The position numbers and the translations under genes are program-made. This document shows positions 1 to 8,139 of a stretch of 64,000 nt of DNA, piece after piece; the first letter of the stretch is position 1; each line of letters opens with the position of its first letter. This DNA comes from Ardenticatenales bacterium (GTDB lineage Bacteria; Chloroflexota; Anaerolineae; Ardenticatenales; Ardenticatenaceae): positions 1 to 64,000 of the forward strand of contig JACKAZ010000001.1 in assembly GCA_020634795.1 (NCBI GenBank). Direction: 5' to 3'. Below the pieces are notes generated by a model, which saw nothing but the letters and a program-made list of their open reading frames with translations, searched no databases and was not told where the DNA came from.

Positions 1-402
1 ACCTATCATCTCAAACTCTATTTTGCGGCCCTGCTGATCTTCCTTGCGATCGATGCGCTCTGGTTGGGGCTGCTGTCGGGCAGCTTTTACCGCCGACAGA
101 TCGGCCACCTGATGGCACCGCAAGCCAACCTTGTCGCCGCCGTCGCCGTCTATGCCCTGCTGGTGGCGGGGCTGCTCTACTTTGCCGTGCTGCCGAGCCT
201 CAACCACGACCTACCGCTGACCCACGTGATGCTACGCGCCGCCTTTTTCGGCGTCGTGGCCTACGGAACCTACGACCTGACCAACCACGCCACGCTGAGC
301 GACTGGCCCTTGACAATGACGCTGGTCGACATGCTGTGGGGCGGCCTGCTCTGTGCGCTGACAGGCGGCGCAGCCTACGGGGTGGCGCAGTGGCTGGGGT
401 GA
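1..402 (+). CDS. DUF2177 family membrane protein (5' partial)
   Basis: The reading frame is open from the first base, so the N-terminus lies outside the window; 133 residues are visible, close to the usual full length of this family (about 130-140). Family hallmarks are clear: an early FLAIDALWLG segment, a central block ending in YGTYDLTNHATLSDWP, and a final VDMLWGG segment. There are about four hydrophobic segments, so it is an inner-membrane protein. The function of DUF2177 is not established. No downstream partner is visible: the next gene is 416 bases away, beyond a repeat array. Confidence 0.88.
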   Translation, partial: TYHLKLYFAALLIFLAIDALWLGLLSGSFYRRQIGHLMAPQANLVAAVAVYALLVAGLLYFAVLPSLNHDLPLTHVMLRAAFFGVVAYGTYDLTNHATLSDWPLTMTLVDMLWGGLLCALTGGAAYGVAQWLG

Positions 403-431
403 GGTGAGGGTGGGATGTTTTCGGACGCTCT

Positions 432-567
432 GAGCATGGAGAATAGAGGTTCCATGCGCGACGGCGCACCACGGAGAATGAAAGTGGCGCCTGACGATGT
501 GGGGGTGTGGGGCATGGCCCAGCATCGGCTTATCAAGGGAGAGGCCACGTTCCTATTCTCGATGCTC
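432..567. repeat. Imperfect inverted repeat, possible decayed MITE-like element
   Basis: Arms GAGCATGGAGAATAG (432-446) and CTATTCTCGATGCTC (553-567) are inverted copies differing at one position, with about 106 bases between them. No gene lies inside. The word GTGTGGGGCATGGCCCA inside it recurs with one change at about 1573 in another spacer. Only the arms can be seen; no target duplication was identified. Confidence 0.3.
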
Positions 568-630
568 CACACGCCGTGGTTGTAGCGAGCGACCGTTAGA
601 CGGTGCGGCGACGCCCGCGAACGGCCCACC

Positions 631-762
631 GTTCTGCGTTCTGCGTTCTGCGTTCTGCGTTGCCGTTCCGTTCTGCGTTCTGCGTTCTGCGTTCTGCGTT
701 GCCGTTCCGTTCTGCGTTCTGCGTTCTGCGTTCTGCGTTGCCGTTCCGTTCTGCGTTCTGCG
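631..762. repeat. Heptamer (TTCTGCG) tandem array with a 39-bp higher-order unit
   Basis: Four TTCTGCG units followed by the spacer TTGCCGTTCC plus G form a 39-bp unit. It occurs three times in a row (632-669, 671-708, 710-747) and is followed by two more heptamers. The same heptamer with nearly the same spacer is found at about 23881-23980, and simpler versions at about 9670, 24972 and 40423. Open frames through it encode only artificial QNAERRT-like repeats. It lies upstream of the YjeF-N gene and may carry or influence its promoter: a TATACT hexamer at 776-781 follows directly. Confidence 0.9.
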
Positions 763-817
763 TTGCCCTTTGTGCTATACTCTGCTGTTCGTAGCGCGTC
801 AACGATAAGGACAGGGC

Positions 818-1570
818 ATGGGCCGAGTAACGATCAGTGAAGAGGCGTCGCAGCGGCTGGCGGCGCAGGTGGCCGCGCGACGGGGCGCGGGCTGGTTGCA
901 GCGCATCGACGAAGCGGCTGCCGCGCTTGGCGACGTGGCCCTTACGCTGTTGGACGGGGTCGAAGCGCCGCAGCTCGTCGTGGTGGCGGGCGTGGGCAAA
1001 AGCGGTGCCGTCGGCATCGCCACGGCGCGGCGCTTGCAGCGTGCGAGAATGACGGTTCATCTGGTGCTCTCCGCCCCCGCCTCTGATCTGAACGAGATGG
1101 CGGCCCACCAGCTCGCCCTGGCACGTCGCGACGGGTTGGAGCCGTGGGGCTTGGCGTTGAGCGAGGCGGCGATGGCCGCGACCGTCCCCATTCCGTGGCG
1201 CAGCGCCGATCTGTTGATCGATGCCCTGCTGGGCAGTGGGATCGAGGGCAACCCACGGGGCGAAAGTGCCGATTTGATCCGGCTGATGAACGCCGCCCGT
1301 CGTCCGATTCTGGCCCTCGACCGACCGAGCGGTTTACTGGGCGACGAGGGGCTGATTCTGTCGCCCAGCGTGGAGGCGACGGCGACGCTGGCGCTGGGGG
1401 CGCTCAGCCACCTGCACCGCGAAGGGTGGCCCATCGTGGGCGAACTGTGGCTGGCCGATCTCCACGCCACAGCCGAGGATTTCGCGGCGTTGGGCTTGCC
1501 TGCCCCCACGCGCGACACGGCCCCCCACGCTGTTCATCACATCGGGTCAGCGCGGCTATTGACCGCGTAG
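818..1570 (+). CDS. YjeF N-domain protein (NAD(P)H-hydrate epimerase-like)
   Basis: A 250-residue protein with the single Rossmann-like YjeF_N domain, without the C-terminal dehydratase half found in fused Nnr proteins. Seen: VVVAGVGKSGAVG near residues 52-64 where the family has a G-x-G-NNGGDG nucleotide loop, DALLGSGIEGNPRG in the middle, and ALDRPSGL where the family has DIPSG with the catalytic Asp. The epimerase family repairs hydrated NAD(P)H. Here the NNGGDG loop is altered to KSGAVG, so activity is uncertain. Start supported by AAGGA eight bases upstream; a TATACT hexamer at 776-781 is a possible -10. Confidence 0.75.
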   Translation: MGRVTISEEASQRLAAQVAARRGAGWLQRIDEAAAALGDVALTLLDGVEAPQLVVVAGVGKSGAVGIATARRLQRARMTVHLVLSAPASDLNEMAAHQLALARRDGLEPWGLALSEAAMAATVPIPWRSADLLIDALLGSGIEGNPRGESADLIRLMNAARRPILALDRPSGLLGDEGLILSPSVEATATLALGALSHLHREGWPIVGELWLADLHATAEDFAALGLPAPTRDTAPHAVHHIGSARLLTA

Positions 1571-1658
1571 GGCCGTGTGGGGCGTGGCCCAATCAATGAA
1601 ACGCATGGGGTTGGCAGGGTTGTCAATCCATGCAGATGCAATGTTAAGAGAGTGAGAA

Positions 1659-2765
1659 ATGGCTGATCCAAGAGTAGAACGACTGGCAAAATTAGTTGTG
1701 AACTATAGTATTGGGGCAAAGGAGGGGGAGCGGGTCATCCTCAACGGGGATATCGCGGGGATGCCGCTTATCGAAGAGGTCTACCGCGCGCTGCTGCACG
1801 CGGGGGCCTTTCCCTATGTCTCCATCGGGGCCGAATCGATTGCAGAGATTCTGTTGAAGGAAGGCTCTGCGGCGCAGTTGCAGTACATCCACGAACCCAC
1901 GCGCTGCCTCTTCGAGCAGTACGATGCCCGTATCTTTGTCTTTGCCCAAACCAACACCCACTATCTCTCACAGATCGACAACAAACGTTTGCAACTCCGC
2001 GGGAAGGGGATGCACTCGTTGTTGAAGACCTCGATGGAGCGGACCGCATCGGGTGAATTCCGCTGGTGCGGTGCCCCCTACCCGACCCAGGCCGCCGCAC
2101 AGGATGCGCATATGTCGCTGCGCGACTACGAGGATTTCGTCTACAAAGCCTGTCACGTGGATATCGAGGACCCTATCGCGGAATGGAAGGCCCGTGACCG
2201 CTGGCAGCAGCGGTTGGTCGATTGGCTGCAGGGGAAGGATCAAGTCACCATCCGCGGCGAAAATATTGATCTGTCGTTGTCGGTCAAAGATCGTAAGTTC
2301 ATTAACGACGATGGACACTTCAACATGCCCGGTGGCGAGGTCTTCACTGGCCCCGTCGAGCGCTCGGTCAATGGGTGGGTGCGTTTCAGCTATCCCGCAG
2401 TCTACAATGGCAACGAGGTCGAGGATGTGCAGTTGACCTTCGAGCAGGGCAAGGTGGTCGATGCGACCGCCGCCCGCAACAACGATTACCTGCAGGCCGT
2501 CTTGGACACGGATGAGGGCGCGCGCTATCTCGGCGAGTGGGCGATCGGCACCAATTATGGGATTGACCGCTTTACCCGCAACATCCTCTTCGACGAGAAG
2601 ATCGGCGGCACGTTGCATGTCGCCTTGGGTGCAGGCTATCCGGAGACGGGGAATACCAACAACTCTGCCGTCCATTGGGACATGATCTGCGACCTGCGCG
2701 ATGGGGCAGAAATCCATGTGGATGGGGAGCTGTTTTACAAGGGCGGCGAATTCATGATCGAGTAA
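1659..2765 (+). CDS. M29 family aminopeptidase
   Basis: A 368-residue metallopeptidase of the AmpS/aminopeptidase T type, which removes N-terminal residues from peptides in the cytoplasm using two metal ions. The C-terminal half holds the recognisable metal-binding blocks: FTGPVERSV (Glu ligand), YLGEWAIGTN (Glu), LHVALGAGYPET (His plus the catalytic Tyr) and SAVHWDMICD (His and Asp). Length matches the family (about 370-410). An AGAGAG purine run precedes the ATG. It appears to be monocistronic, with a secreted-protein gene 168 bases downstream. Confidence 0.92.
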   Translation: MADPRVERLAKLVVNYSIGAKEGERVILNGDIAGMPLIEEVYRALLHAGAFPYVSIGAESIAEILLKEGSAAQLQYIHEPTRCLFEQYDARIFVFAQTNTHYLSQIDNKRLQLRGKGMHSLLKTSMERTASGEFRWCGAPYPTQAAAQDAHMSLRDYEDFVYKACHVDIEDPIAEWKARDRWQQRLVDWLQGKDQVTIRGENIDLSLSVKDRKFINDDGHFNMPGGEVFTGPVERSVNGWVRFSYPAVYNGNEVEDVQLTFEQGKVVDATAARNNDYLQAVLDTDEGARYLGEWAIGTNYGIDRFTRNILFDEKIGGTLHVALGAGYPETGNTNNSAVHWDMICDLRDGAEIHVDGELFYKGGEFMIE

Positions 2766-2932
2766 GCGGGAGTACAGGGCGCGGGATAGGCCCGCGCTTC
2801 CCGATGAGGTCGCTGGCCGCAAGTATGACACGAGTTATTTGTGCCAGATCTCTTTCTCTGCTACTTTTTGCAGGTTCATTTGCCCACATCCCGGCTGGCC
2901 GATTCCCACCACCACCCACTAAGGAGACCCCT

Positions 2933-4306
2933 ATGTCTTTTCGTCGTTTCCCCGTTGCGCCGATGGTTGCCCTCGCTGCTCTGCTCGTTGCGCTTGTTCT
3001 ATTCAGCGTTAATAGCGAAGCTGTCTTGTCCCAAGAAGGAAGCGAGTTGGATGAAGTGGCCCGCCGTGCGCTCGTCTTCCAGCGGATTGCTGCAGATATC
3101 GAAGCGGGCCAAGCCAAAGTCACCCCCGCCGAGCGTGAGCCGCAAGGGGCCACACCCTGCGTAGGCGGCATGGCGGGTAGCTACCCCTGTGATGAAGTCG
3201 ATCTACTCGCTTTTATGCCAACGGGCACGATTGGCGGCGGCAGTGGTATGAATGACATCTGGGGCTGGACCGACCCGACCACTGGCAAAGAATATGCGCT
3301 GGCCGGTCGCACTTCGGGCACCGCCTTTGTCGATGTCACCGATCCCGTCAACCCAATCTACCTCGGCAACCTGCCGACCCACACCTCGAACTCGACGTGG
3401 CGCGATATCAAGGTCTATAACGACCATGCCTTCGTCGTTTCCGAAGCCAGCGGCCACGGGATGCAGGTCTTCGATCTGACCCAGTTGCGCAACGTGACAA
3501 GCCCGCCGGTCACCTTTACCGAGACGGCGCACTTCAACGGCTTTGGCAACGCCCACAACATCGTTATCAACGAGGATACGGGCTTCGCCTATGGCGTGGG
3601 GACGGGAACCTGTTCGGGCGGCATGCACATGGTCAATATCCAAAATCCCACGTCACCGACCGATGCGGGCTGTTTCAGCGCCGATGGCTACACCCACGAC
3701 GCGCAATGTGTGGTCTATAGCGGCCCCGATTCGGGCTACACGGGCGATGAGATCTGCTTCAACGCCAACGAAGATACCGTGACGATTGTTGACGTCACCA
3801 ACAAAGCCGCACCGGTTCAGCTCTCGCGTACCGGCTACTCCGGATCGGAATATACCCACCAACTTTGGATCAACGATGATCAGACCTATCTGTACATGAA
3901 TGACGAGCTGGACGAGTACTACCTTGGCCATGCGACACGTACCTACGTCTGGGACATCGCTGATTTGGATGCGCCGCAACTGGTGGCGACCCATGATGGG
4001 CCGACCAACTCGATCGACCACAACCTATACTACCACGAGGGGCGGCTCTACCAGTCGAACTACACGGCAGGGCTGTACATCTTGGATGCGACCGATCCGA
4101 TGAACTTGGATGTTGACGGCTTCTTCGATGTTTACCCCTCGTCGAACTCGACCAACTTCAACGGGACGTGGAGCAACTACCCCTACTTCGAAAGTGGGAC
4201 CATCGTGGTCACCAACATCAACACCGGTCTCTTCATCGTCGATTACACCGGGGACAACGCACCCCCACAGAGCAGTCAACTGTTCCTGCCGTTGGTCGCT
4301 CGCTAA
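2933..4306 (+). CDS. Secreted choice-of-anchor B family protein
   Basis: A 457-residue exported protein. The ATG at 2933 is chosen over in-frame starts further upstream because AAGGAG lies 6 bases before it and the signal peptide begins there (basic MSFRRF, then about 20 hydrophobic residues to about 27). The mature part shows repeated beta-propeller-like blades (FVDVTDPVNPIYLG, MVNIQNPTSP, IVDVTNKAAPVQL, YILDATDPMNLD), typical of the choice-of-anchor B domain, which is followed by different surface anchors in different phyla. It ends SSQLFLPLVAR, a short tail resembling the LYLPLV motif of the hydrolase at 14972-16096. The biochemical function is unknown; a cell-surface role is inferred. Confidence 0.85.
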   Translation: MSFRRFPVAPMVALAALLVALVLFSVNSEAVLSQEGSELDEVARRALVFQRIAADIEAGQAKVTPAEREPQGATPCVGGMAGSYPCDEVDLLAFMPTGTIGGGSGMNDIWGWTDPTTGKEYALAGRTSGTAFVDVTDPVNPIYLGNLPTHTSNSTWRDIKVYNDHAFVVSEASGHGMQVFDLTQLRNVTSPPVTFTETAHFNGFGNAHNIVINEDTGFAYGVGTGTCSGGMHMVNIQNPTSPTDAGCFSADGYTHDAQCVVYSGPDSGYTGDEICFNANEDTVTIVDVTNKAAPVQLSRTGYSGSEYTHQLWINDDQTYLYMNDELDEYYLGHATRTYVWDIADLDAPQLVATHDGPTNSIDHNLYYHEGRLYQSNYTAGLYILDATDPMNLDVDGFFDVYPSSNSTNFNGTWSNYPYFESGTIVVTNINTGLFIVDYTGDNAPPQSSQLFLPLVAR

Positions 4307-4323
4307 CCTTAAGCCAACCATCG

Positions 4324-4360
4324 AAAAGGCCGCGCGTCACTGTGACGCGCGGCCTTTTTT
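4324..4360. terminator. Bidirectional intrinsic terminator
   Basis: A 17-bp near-perfect stem (AAAAGGCCGCGCGTCAC and its complement), followed by TTTTTT on the plus strand and by TTTT on the minus strand. It lies between the convergent genes for the choice-of-anchor B protein and RmlB and can end transcription in both directions. Confidence 0.92.
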
Positions 4361-4382
4361 GTGGTGCGGGGGGCGTTTCGAC

Positions 4383-5420
4383 TCAGCCTTCGGCTTCTGT
4401 CAGCACCTTGCGCGCGCCGTACTGTCGTTCATAGTAGGAATCGAACGCCTCGTCCCGCACCTTGCGCCACCACCAGTCGTTATCGACGTACCAACGCACC
4501 GTGGCGCGAATCGCCTCTTCGCAACTGTAGCGCGGTTCCCAGCCCAGCGCCGCCAGCTTCGAGACATCCAACGAATAGCGTCGATCATGGCCCGCGCGAT
4601 CCTCAACGAACTGCATCAACGACCGATCCGCGCCCAATTCGTCGAGCAGGATTTCCACCATCTGCAGGTTCTCCATCTCGGTGCCGGTCGCGATGTTGTA
4701 CGCTTCGCCGATCACGCCGTCGTGGAGCACGATATCGATCCCCTCACAATGATCGCGCACGTACTGGTAATCCCGCATCTGGCGCCCATCCCCGTAGATC
4801 GGCAGCGGGCGCCCCTGCAACGCATTGGTGATGAAGAGCGGCACCACCTTCTCCGGATATTGGTAGGGGCCGATGTTGTTCGCGCCACGGCTGATGGTGA
4901 CGGGCAGCCCGTGGGTGATGTGGTAGGCATTCACCATCAGATCCGCCGACGCCTTCGATGCGGCGTAGGGGGAGCGGGGCGAGAGTGGATCGCCCTCGAC
5001 ACTCTTGTGGTCGCCCGCGATGTGGCCATAGACCTCGTCGGTCGAAATCTGATGAAAGCGCAGCTTGCCGTGACGACGGGCCGCTTCCAGCAGGGTGTAG
5101 GTTCCCATCACGTTGGTGCGCAGAAAAGCGCTCGGATCCATGATCGAGCGATCCACGTGGGTTTCCGCCGCAAAGTTGATCACGGTATCCACCCCGTAAT
5201 CTTCGATGGCCCGCGTCACGCGGTCGGCATCGCAAATGTCGCCGCGAACAAAGTGATAATTCGGCGCTTTGGCCACGTCCCGCAAATTGTCGAGGTTACC
5301 CGCGTAGGTCAACTTGTCATAAACGACCAGCGTATAGCGGTCGCCATACGTTTCCAGCATGTGATGAACAAAGTTGGCGCCGATGAAGCCCGCGCCGCCG
5401 GTGATCAGGAGCGTCTGCAT
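4383..5420 (-). CDS. rmlB: dTDP-glucose 4,6-dehydratase
   Basis: A 345-residue extended short-chain dehydrogenase that converts dTDP-glucose to dTDP-4-keto-6-deoxyglucose using bound NAD. Seen: the NAD-binding TGGAGFIG at residues 7-14, the catalytic STDEVYG at 126-132 (Thr, Asp, Glu) and YAASK at 152-156 (Tyr/Lys pair). Length fits RmlB. Its start codon touches the stop codon of rmlA, so the two are surely cotranscribed; it is the last gene of the exopolysaccharide operon. RmlC and RmlD are not in the window, so the final sugar (rhamnose or another 6-deoxyhexose) cannot be fixed. Confidence 0.95.
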   Translation of the reverse strand: MQTLLITGGAGFIGANFVHHMLETYGDRYTLVVYDKLTYAGNLDNLRDVAKAPNYHFVRGDICDADRVTRAIEDYGVDTVINFAAETHVDRSIMDPSAFLRTNVMGTYTLLEAARRHGKLRFHQISTDEVYGHIAGDHKSVEGDPLSPRSPYAASKASADLMVNAYHITHGLPVTISRGANNIGPYQYPEKVVPLFITNALQGRPLPIYGDGRQMRDYQYVRDHCEGIDIVLHDGVIGEAYNIATGTEMENLQMVEILLDELGADRSLMQFVEDRAGHDRRYSLDVSKLAALGWEPRYSCEEAIRATVRWYVDNDWWWRKVRDEAFDSYYERQYGARKVLTEAEG

Positions 5421-6494
5421 CTATAGAATCCCCACTTTGGAGTTATCGCCCAAGGTCATCTTGAGCGCCTTCGGGCGGAATTCGCTGCGCGTCACCTCCA
5501 CGTCCCGTCCGATCAACGAATCGGCGATACGGTAGGGGATGTCGCAGATCCGCGAATTTTCCAGCACGATCGACTGTTCGATCTCGGCCTGCTCAATGAC
5601 GCAATCATGGTAAATGCTGGTGAAGGGGCCGATGTACGCGTTGACCAGCCGCACGTTGCGCCCGATGATCGCCGGGCCGCGCACGACCGAATTCACGATC
5701 TCGGCCCCCGATTGGACCGTCACCCGTTCATCCACCGTCGAATCACGGTCGACGTAGCCCTCGATCTTATGCGTCAACTCTTCCAGCACCTTGGCATTCG
5801 CGGCCAGCATGTCGCTCTGCTTGCCCGTGTCGATCCACCAGCCGCGATGGATGTACGGATGGACATCGTGACCTTGCGTGATCAGCCATTGAATGGCATC
5901 GGTGATCTCCAATTCGCCACGCCACGAGGGGGAGATGGCGCGTACCGCCTCGTGAATCGTCGGATCGAACATGTAGATGCCGACCAGCGCCAAGTTGGAT
6001 GGGGGGTTGCGTGGCTTTTCGACCAGACGCACGATACGACGCTCCGGCCCGTCGGTCAGCTCGGCGATGCCGTAAGCTTGCGGGTTGTCGGTCGGCGTCA
6101 GCACGATCTGCGCGTTGTAGTGCTGATCGCGAAACTCGCCGATGAGCCGACCGATGCCGCCTTCGATCACATTGTCGCCCAAAAACATGACGAACCGCTC
6201 GTCGCCCAAGAAGTCGCGGGCGATGTAGACCGCGTGCGCCAGTCCCAGCGGTGATTCTTGTTCGATGTAGCTGATGTCAACCCCGAACTGCTTCCCGCCC
6301 CCCACCGCCTCTCGGATTTCCGGCCCCGTGTGGCCCACAACGATGCCAATCTCGGTGATTCCCGCGTCACGCAGGGTTTCGATCACACGGAAGAGCACCG
6401 GTTTGTTGGCGACCGGCACCAACTGCTTGGCGCGGGTGTAGGTCAAGGGGTAGAGACGGGAGCCTTTGCCCCCCGAGAGAATCAGTCCTTTCAT
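5421..6494 (-). CDS. rmlA: Glucose-1-phosphate thymidylyltransferase, long form
   Basis: A 357-residue nucleotidyltransferase making dTDP-glucose from dTTP and glucose-1-phosphate. The N-terminal signature GLILSGGKGSRLYPLT binds the nucleotide; PVANKPVLFRVIE and the metal-site FLGDNV follow. Residues after about 240 form a left-handed beta-helix tail (repeats such as SIVLENSRICDIPYRIADSLIG), which defines the long RmlA type (about 355 residues) common in Chloroflexota, actinomycetes and archaea. AGGAAGG stands ahead of the start. The gene is followed without a gap by rmlB, its next step in the pathway. Confidence 0.94.
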   Translation of the reverse strand: MKGLILSGGKGSRLYPLTYTRAKQLVPVANKPVLFRVIETLRDAGITEIGIVVGHTGPEIREAVGGGKQFGVDISYIEQESPLGLAHAVYIARDFLGDERFVMFLGDNVIEGGIGRLIGEFRDQHYNAQIVLTPTDNPQAYGIAELTDGPERRIVRLVEKPRNPPSNLALVGIYMFDPTIHEAVRAISPSWRGELEITDAIQWLITQGHDVHPYIHRGWWIDTGKQSDMLAANAKVLEELTHKIEGYVDRDSTVDERVTVQSGAEIVNSVVRGPAIIGRNVRLVNAYIGPFTSIYHDCVIEQAEIEQSIVLENSRICDIPYRIADSLIGRDVEVTRSEFRPKALKMTLGDNSKVGIL

Positions 6495-6530
6495 GCAACC
6501 TTCCTATTTCGTATGCTTAGGTTGTGATGG

Positions 6531-7322
6531 CTATTCAAAAAAGTTAAAGAGGCGCCGTCTGCGCTTGTGACGCTCGACCCGTTGCAGTTCGACCGGTGGC
6601 CTCACCACATCATCCTTGAGCAGTGCCTCTGGCACATCGCGCACCATCTGCTGAGCGGCGCTCGCACCCACCCACTCGCTGACGCGGGCCACCGCATCGG
6701 CCAACGCGGGCGGACGGCCCCGCACGTTGTGGCCGTCACTGGCGATGACGTGGCACATGCCGTGCATGACCAACAGTTTGGCACACCGCTCTGGCCCTGT
6801 GCCCAAACGCCCAGTGATGGCGGTGGAGGTCACCTGCATCAGGACGCCCCGTTCGACCAACGGAAGGAGCAGGTTGGGCCGGTCTTGAACCGCCTTGTAC
6901 CGTTCGGGGTGGGCCAGCAGCACGGTGTATCGCGCGAGTTGGAGTTCGTAGATAAGCTGTTCGGTCGCGGGCGGCCACATCGCAAAGGGGAGTTCCAGCA
7001 GCACCGTGCGCGAATGGCCGAGGGTCAGCCAACGATGTTGGTTCAGCTCGTTGACCAGCGCCGCGTCATAGTAACATTCCTGTCCGGGCAGCAGCGTGAT
7101 CTCAATCCCCGCGTTGTTGGCCCTTTCTTGCAGCGCGTTGACGAGCGAAGGAATCTGTCGGTGCGGCGGTTCAGCAGCCAGCCAGCCCGTGTGGCTGTGG
7201 GGCGTAGCAACGAGGGTGGTCGTCCCTTGGGCGGCAGCGCAGGCCACCATCGCCAGACTGTCCTCCCAATCGACGGGGCCATCATCCACCGCAGGCAGGA
7301 TGTGGCTATGAAGATCAATCAT
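6531..7322 (-). CDS. CpsB/YwqE-type PHP-domain tyrosine-protein phosphatase
   Basis: A 263-residue PHP-fold metal-dependent phosphatase. The N-terminus reads MIDLHSHILPAVDDGP, giving the His-x-His metal site; ATPHSH, LAHPERY and ASDGHN supply further ligands. In capsule and exopolysaccharide operons these enzymes dephosphorylate the bacterial tyrosine kinase that regulates chain length. That fits here: the gene follows the BY-kinase-like gene (7459-8118) and precedes rmlA, all on the minus strand. The rich C-terminal KRRRR segment is unusual but short. Cytoplasmic. Confidence 0.9.
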   Translation of the reverse strand: MIDLHSHILPAVDDGPVDWEDSLAMVACAAAQGTTTLVATPHSHTGWLAAEPPHRQIPSLVNALQERANNAGIEITLLPGQECYYDAALVNELNQHRWLTLGHSRTVLLELPFAMWPPATEQLIYELQLARYTVLLAHPERYKAVQDRPNLLLPLVERGVLMQVTSTAITGRLGTGPERCAKLLVMHGMCHVIASDGHNVRGRPPALADAVARVSEWVGASAAQQMVRDVPEALLKDDVVRPPVELQRVERHKRRRRLFNFFE

Positions 7323-7458
7323 CGAATTTTCTAACTAGGACCACAAACGATGCGTGTTGGGGGTGAGTGTCATGGCCGGTTGGATGATGACTTATGGGTG
7401 GGTAAGTTACGGCGTGGCCGTTCCGTCTTGCGTTAACTGGCCTACGTGGCCGTTTCGC

Positions 7459-8118
7459 CTAGTAACCACGTTCCGAACGATCCAGCTTCGCGTTGGTCAG
7501 TACCGTCCCGATGATGGTAGCGCCGACCTGATCGAGCAGAAGGCGCGCACGGCTGGCATTGTCGCGCGTCGTTTTGCCCGCCTCCATCACCAACAGCAGG
7601 CCATCGCACTGCGCCCCCAACAACGCGCCATCCATGACAGGCACGATCGGGGGCGTGTCAAAGAGCACCACCTCCGCCTGCTCTCGTAGTCGTGCAATGA
7701 GGTCGCCCATCGCGGGTGAGACCAAGAGTTCGGCCGGGTTGGGCGGGCGCTGACCCGCGCTGAGCAACCGTAGCCCCTCGACCGCGCTATCGCGAAGTGG
7801 CAACGGTGTTTCCGCAGCGGCCAACAGCGCATCGCTCAGCCCCACCTCGTTGGCCATGCCAAAGAGCGTGTGTTGGCGGGGGCGGCGTAGATCAGCGTCG
7901 ACCACGATCACCGAACGCCCACCCTGTGCAAAGGCGATAGCCAGATTGGCGACCGTATTGCTCTTGCTTTCTTCCAGCGTCGGTGAGCTGACCACGATGG
8001 TCTGCACGGCGCGGCCAAGCGCAACGAATTCGAGATTGGTTCGCAAGCTGCGAAACGCCTCGCTCACCGCCGAGTTGGGCGCCGAAAGGGTGGCGAGCGC
8101 AGGTTGGGGGGAAGTCAT
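7459..8118 (-). CDS. CpsD/CapB-family (BY-kinase-like) ATPase
   Basis: A 219-residue cytoplasmic MinD-like ATPase of the bacterial tyrosine-kinase family, which works with a Wzz-like membrane partner to control polysaccharide polymerisation. Seen: SEAFRSLRTNLEF leader, Walker A' VIVVDADLRRP (about residues 70-80) and Walker B VVLFDTPPI. The Walker A reads SPTLEESKSNT (45-55), where the family has PGEGKST: the Lys and Ser remain but both glycines are lost. The C-terminus has a single Tyr (SERGY) rather than a tyrosine cluster. It is followed 136 bases later by the cognate phosphatase gene. Kinase activity is doubtful; family membership is clear. Confidence 0.85.
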   Translation of the reverse strand: MTSPQPALATLSAPNSAVSEAFRSLRTNLEFVALGRAVQTIVVSSPTLEESKSNTVANLAIAFAQGGRSVIVVDADLRRPRQHTLFGMANEVGLSDALLAAAETPLPLRDSAVEGLRLLSAGQRPPNPAELLVSPAMGDLIARLREQAEVVLFDTPPIVPVMDGALLGAQCDGLLLVMEAGKTTRDNASRARLLLDQVGATIIGTVLTNAKLDRSERGY

Positions 8119-8139
8119 GGGCAGGTTTCCTTGGTCGCT

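Noticed and set aside
631..762. Possible CRISPR array
   Set aside because: Units are 7 bp and spacers are repeats themselves; there are no 20-40 bp unique spacers and no cas genes.
596..1108. Minus-strand open frame with NAERRTQNAERNG repeats
   Set aside because: It is only the heptamer array read through, without a start signal, and runs antisense to the YjeF-N gene.
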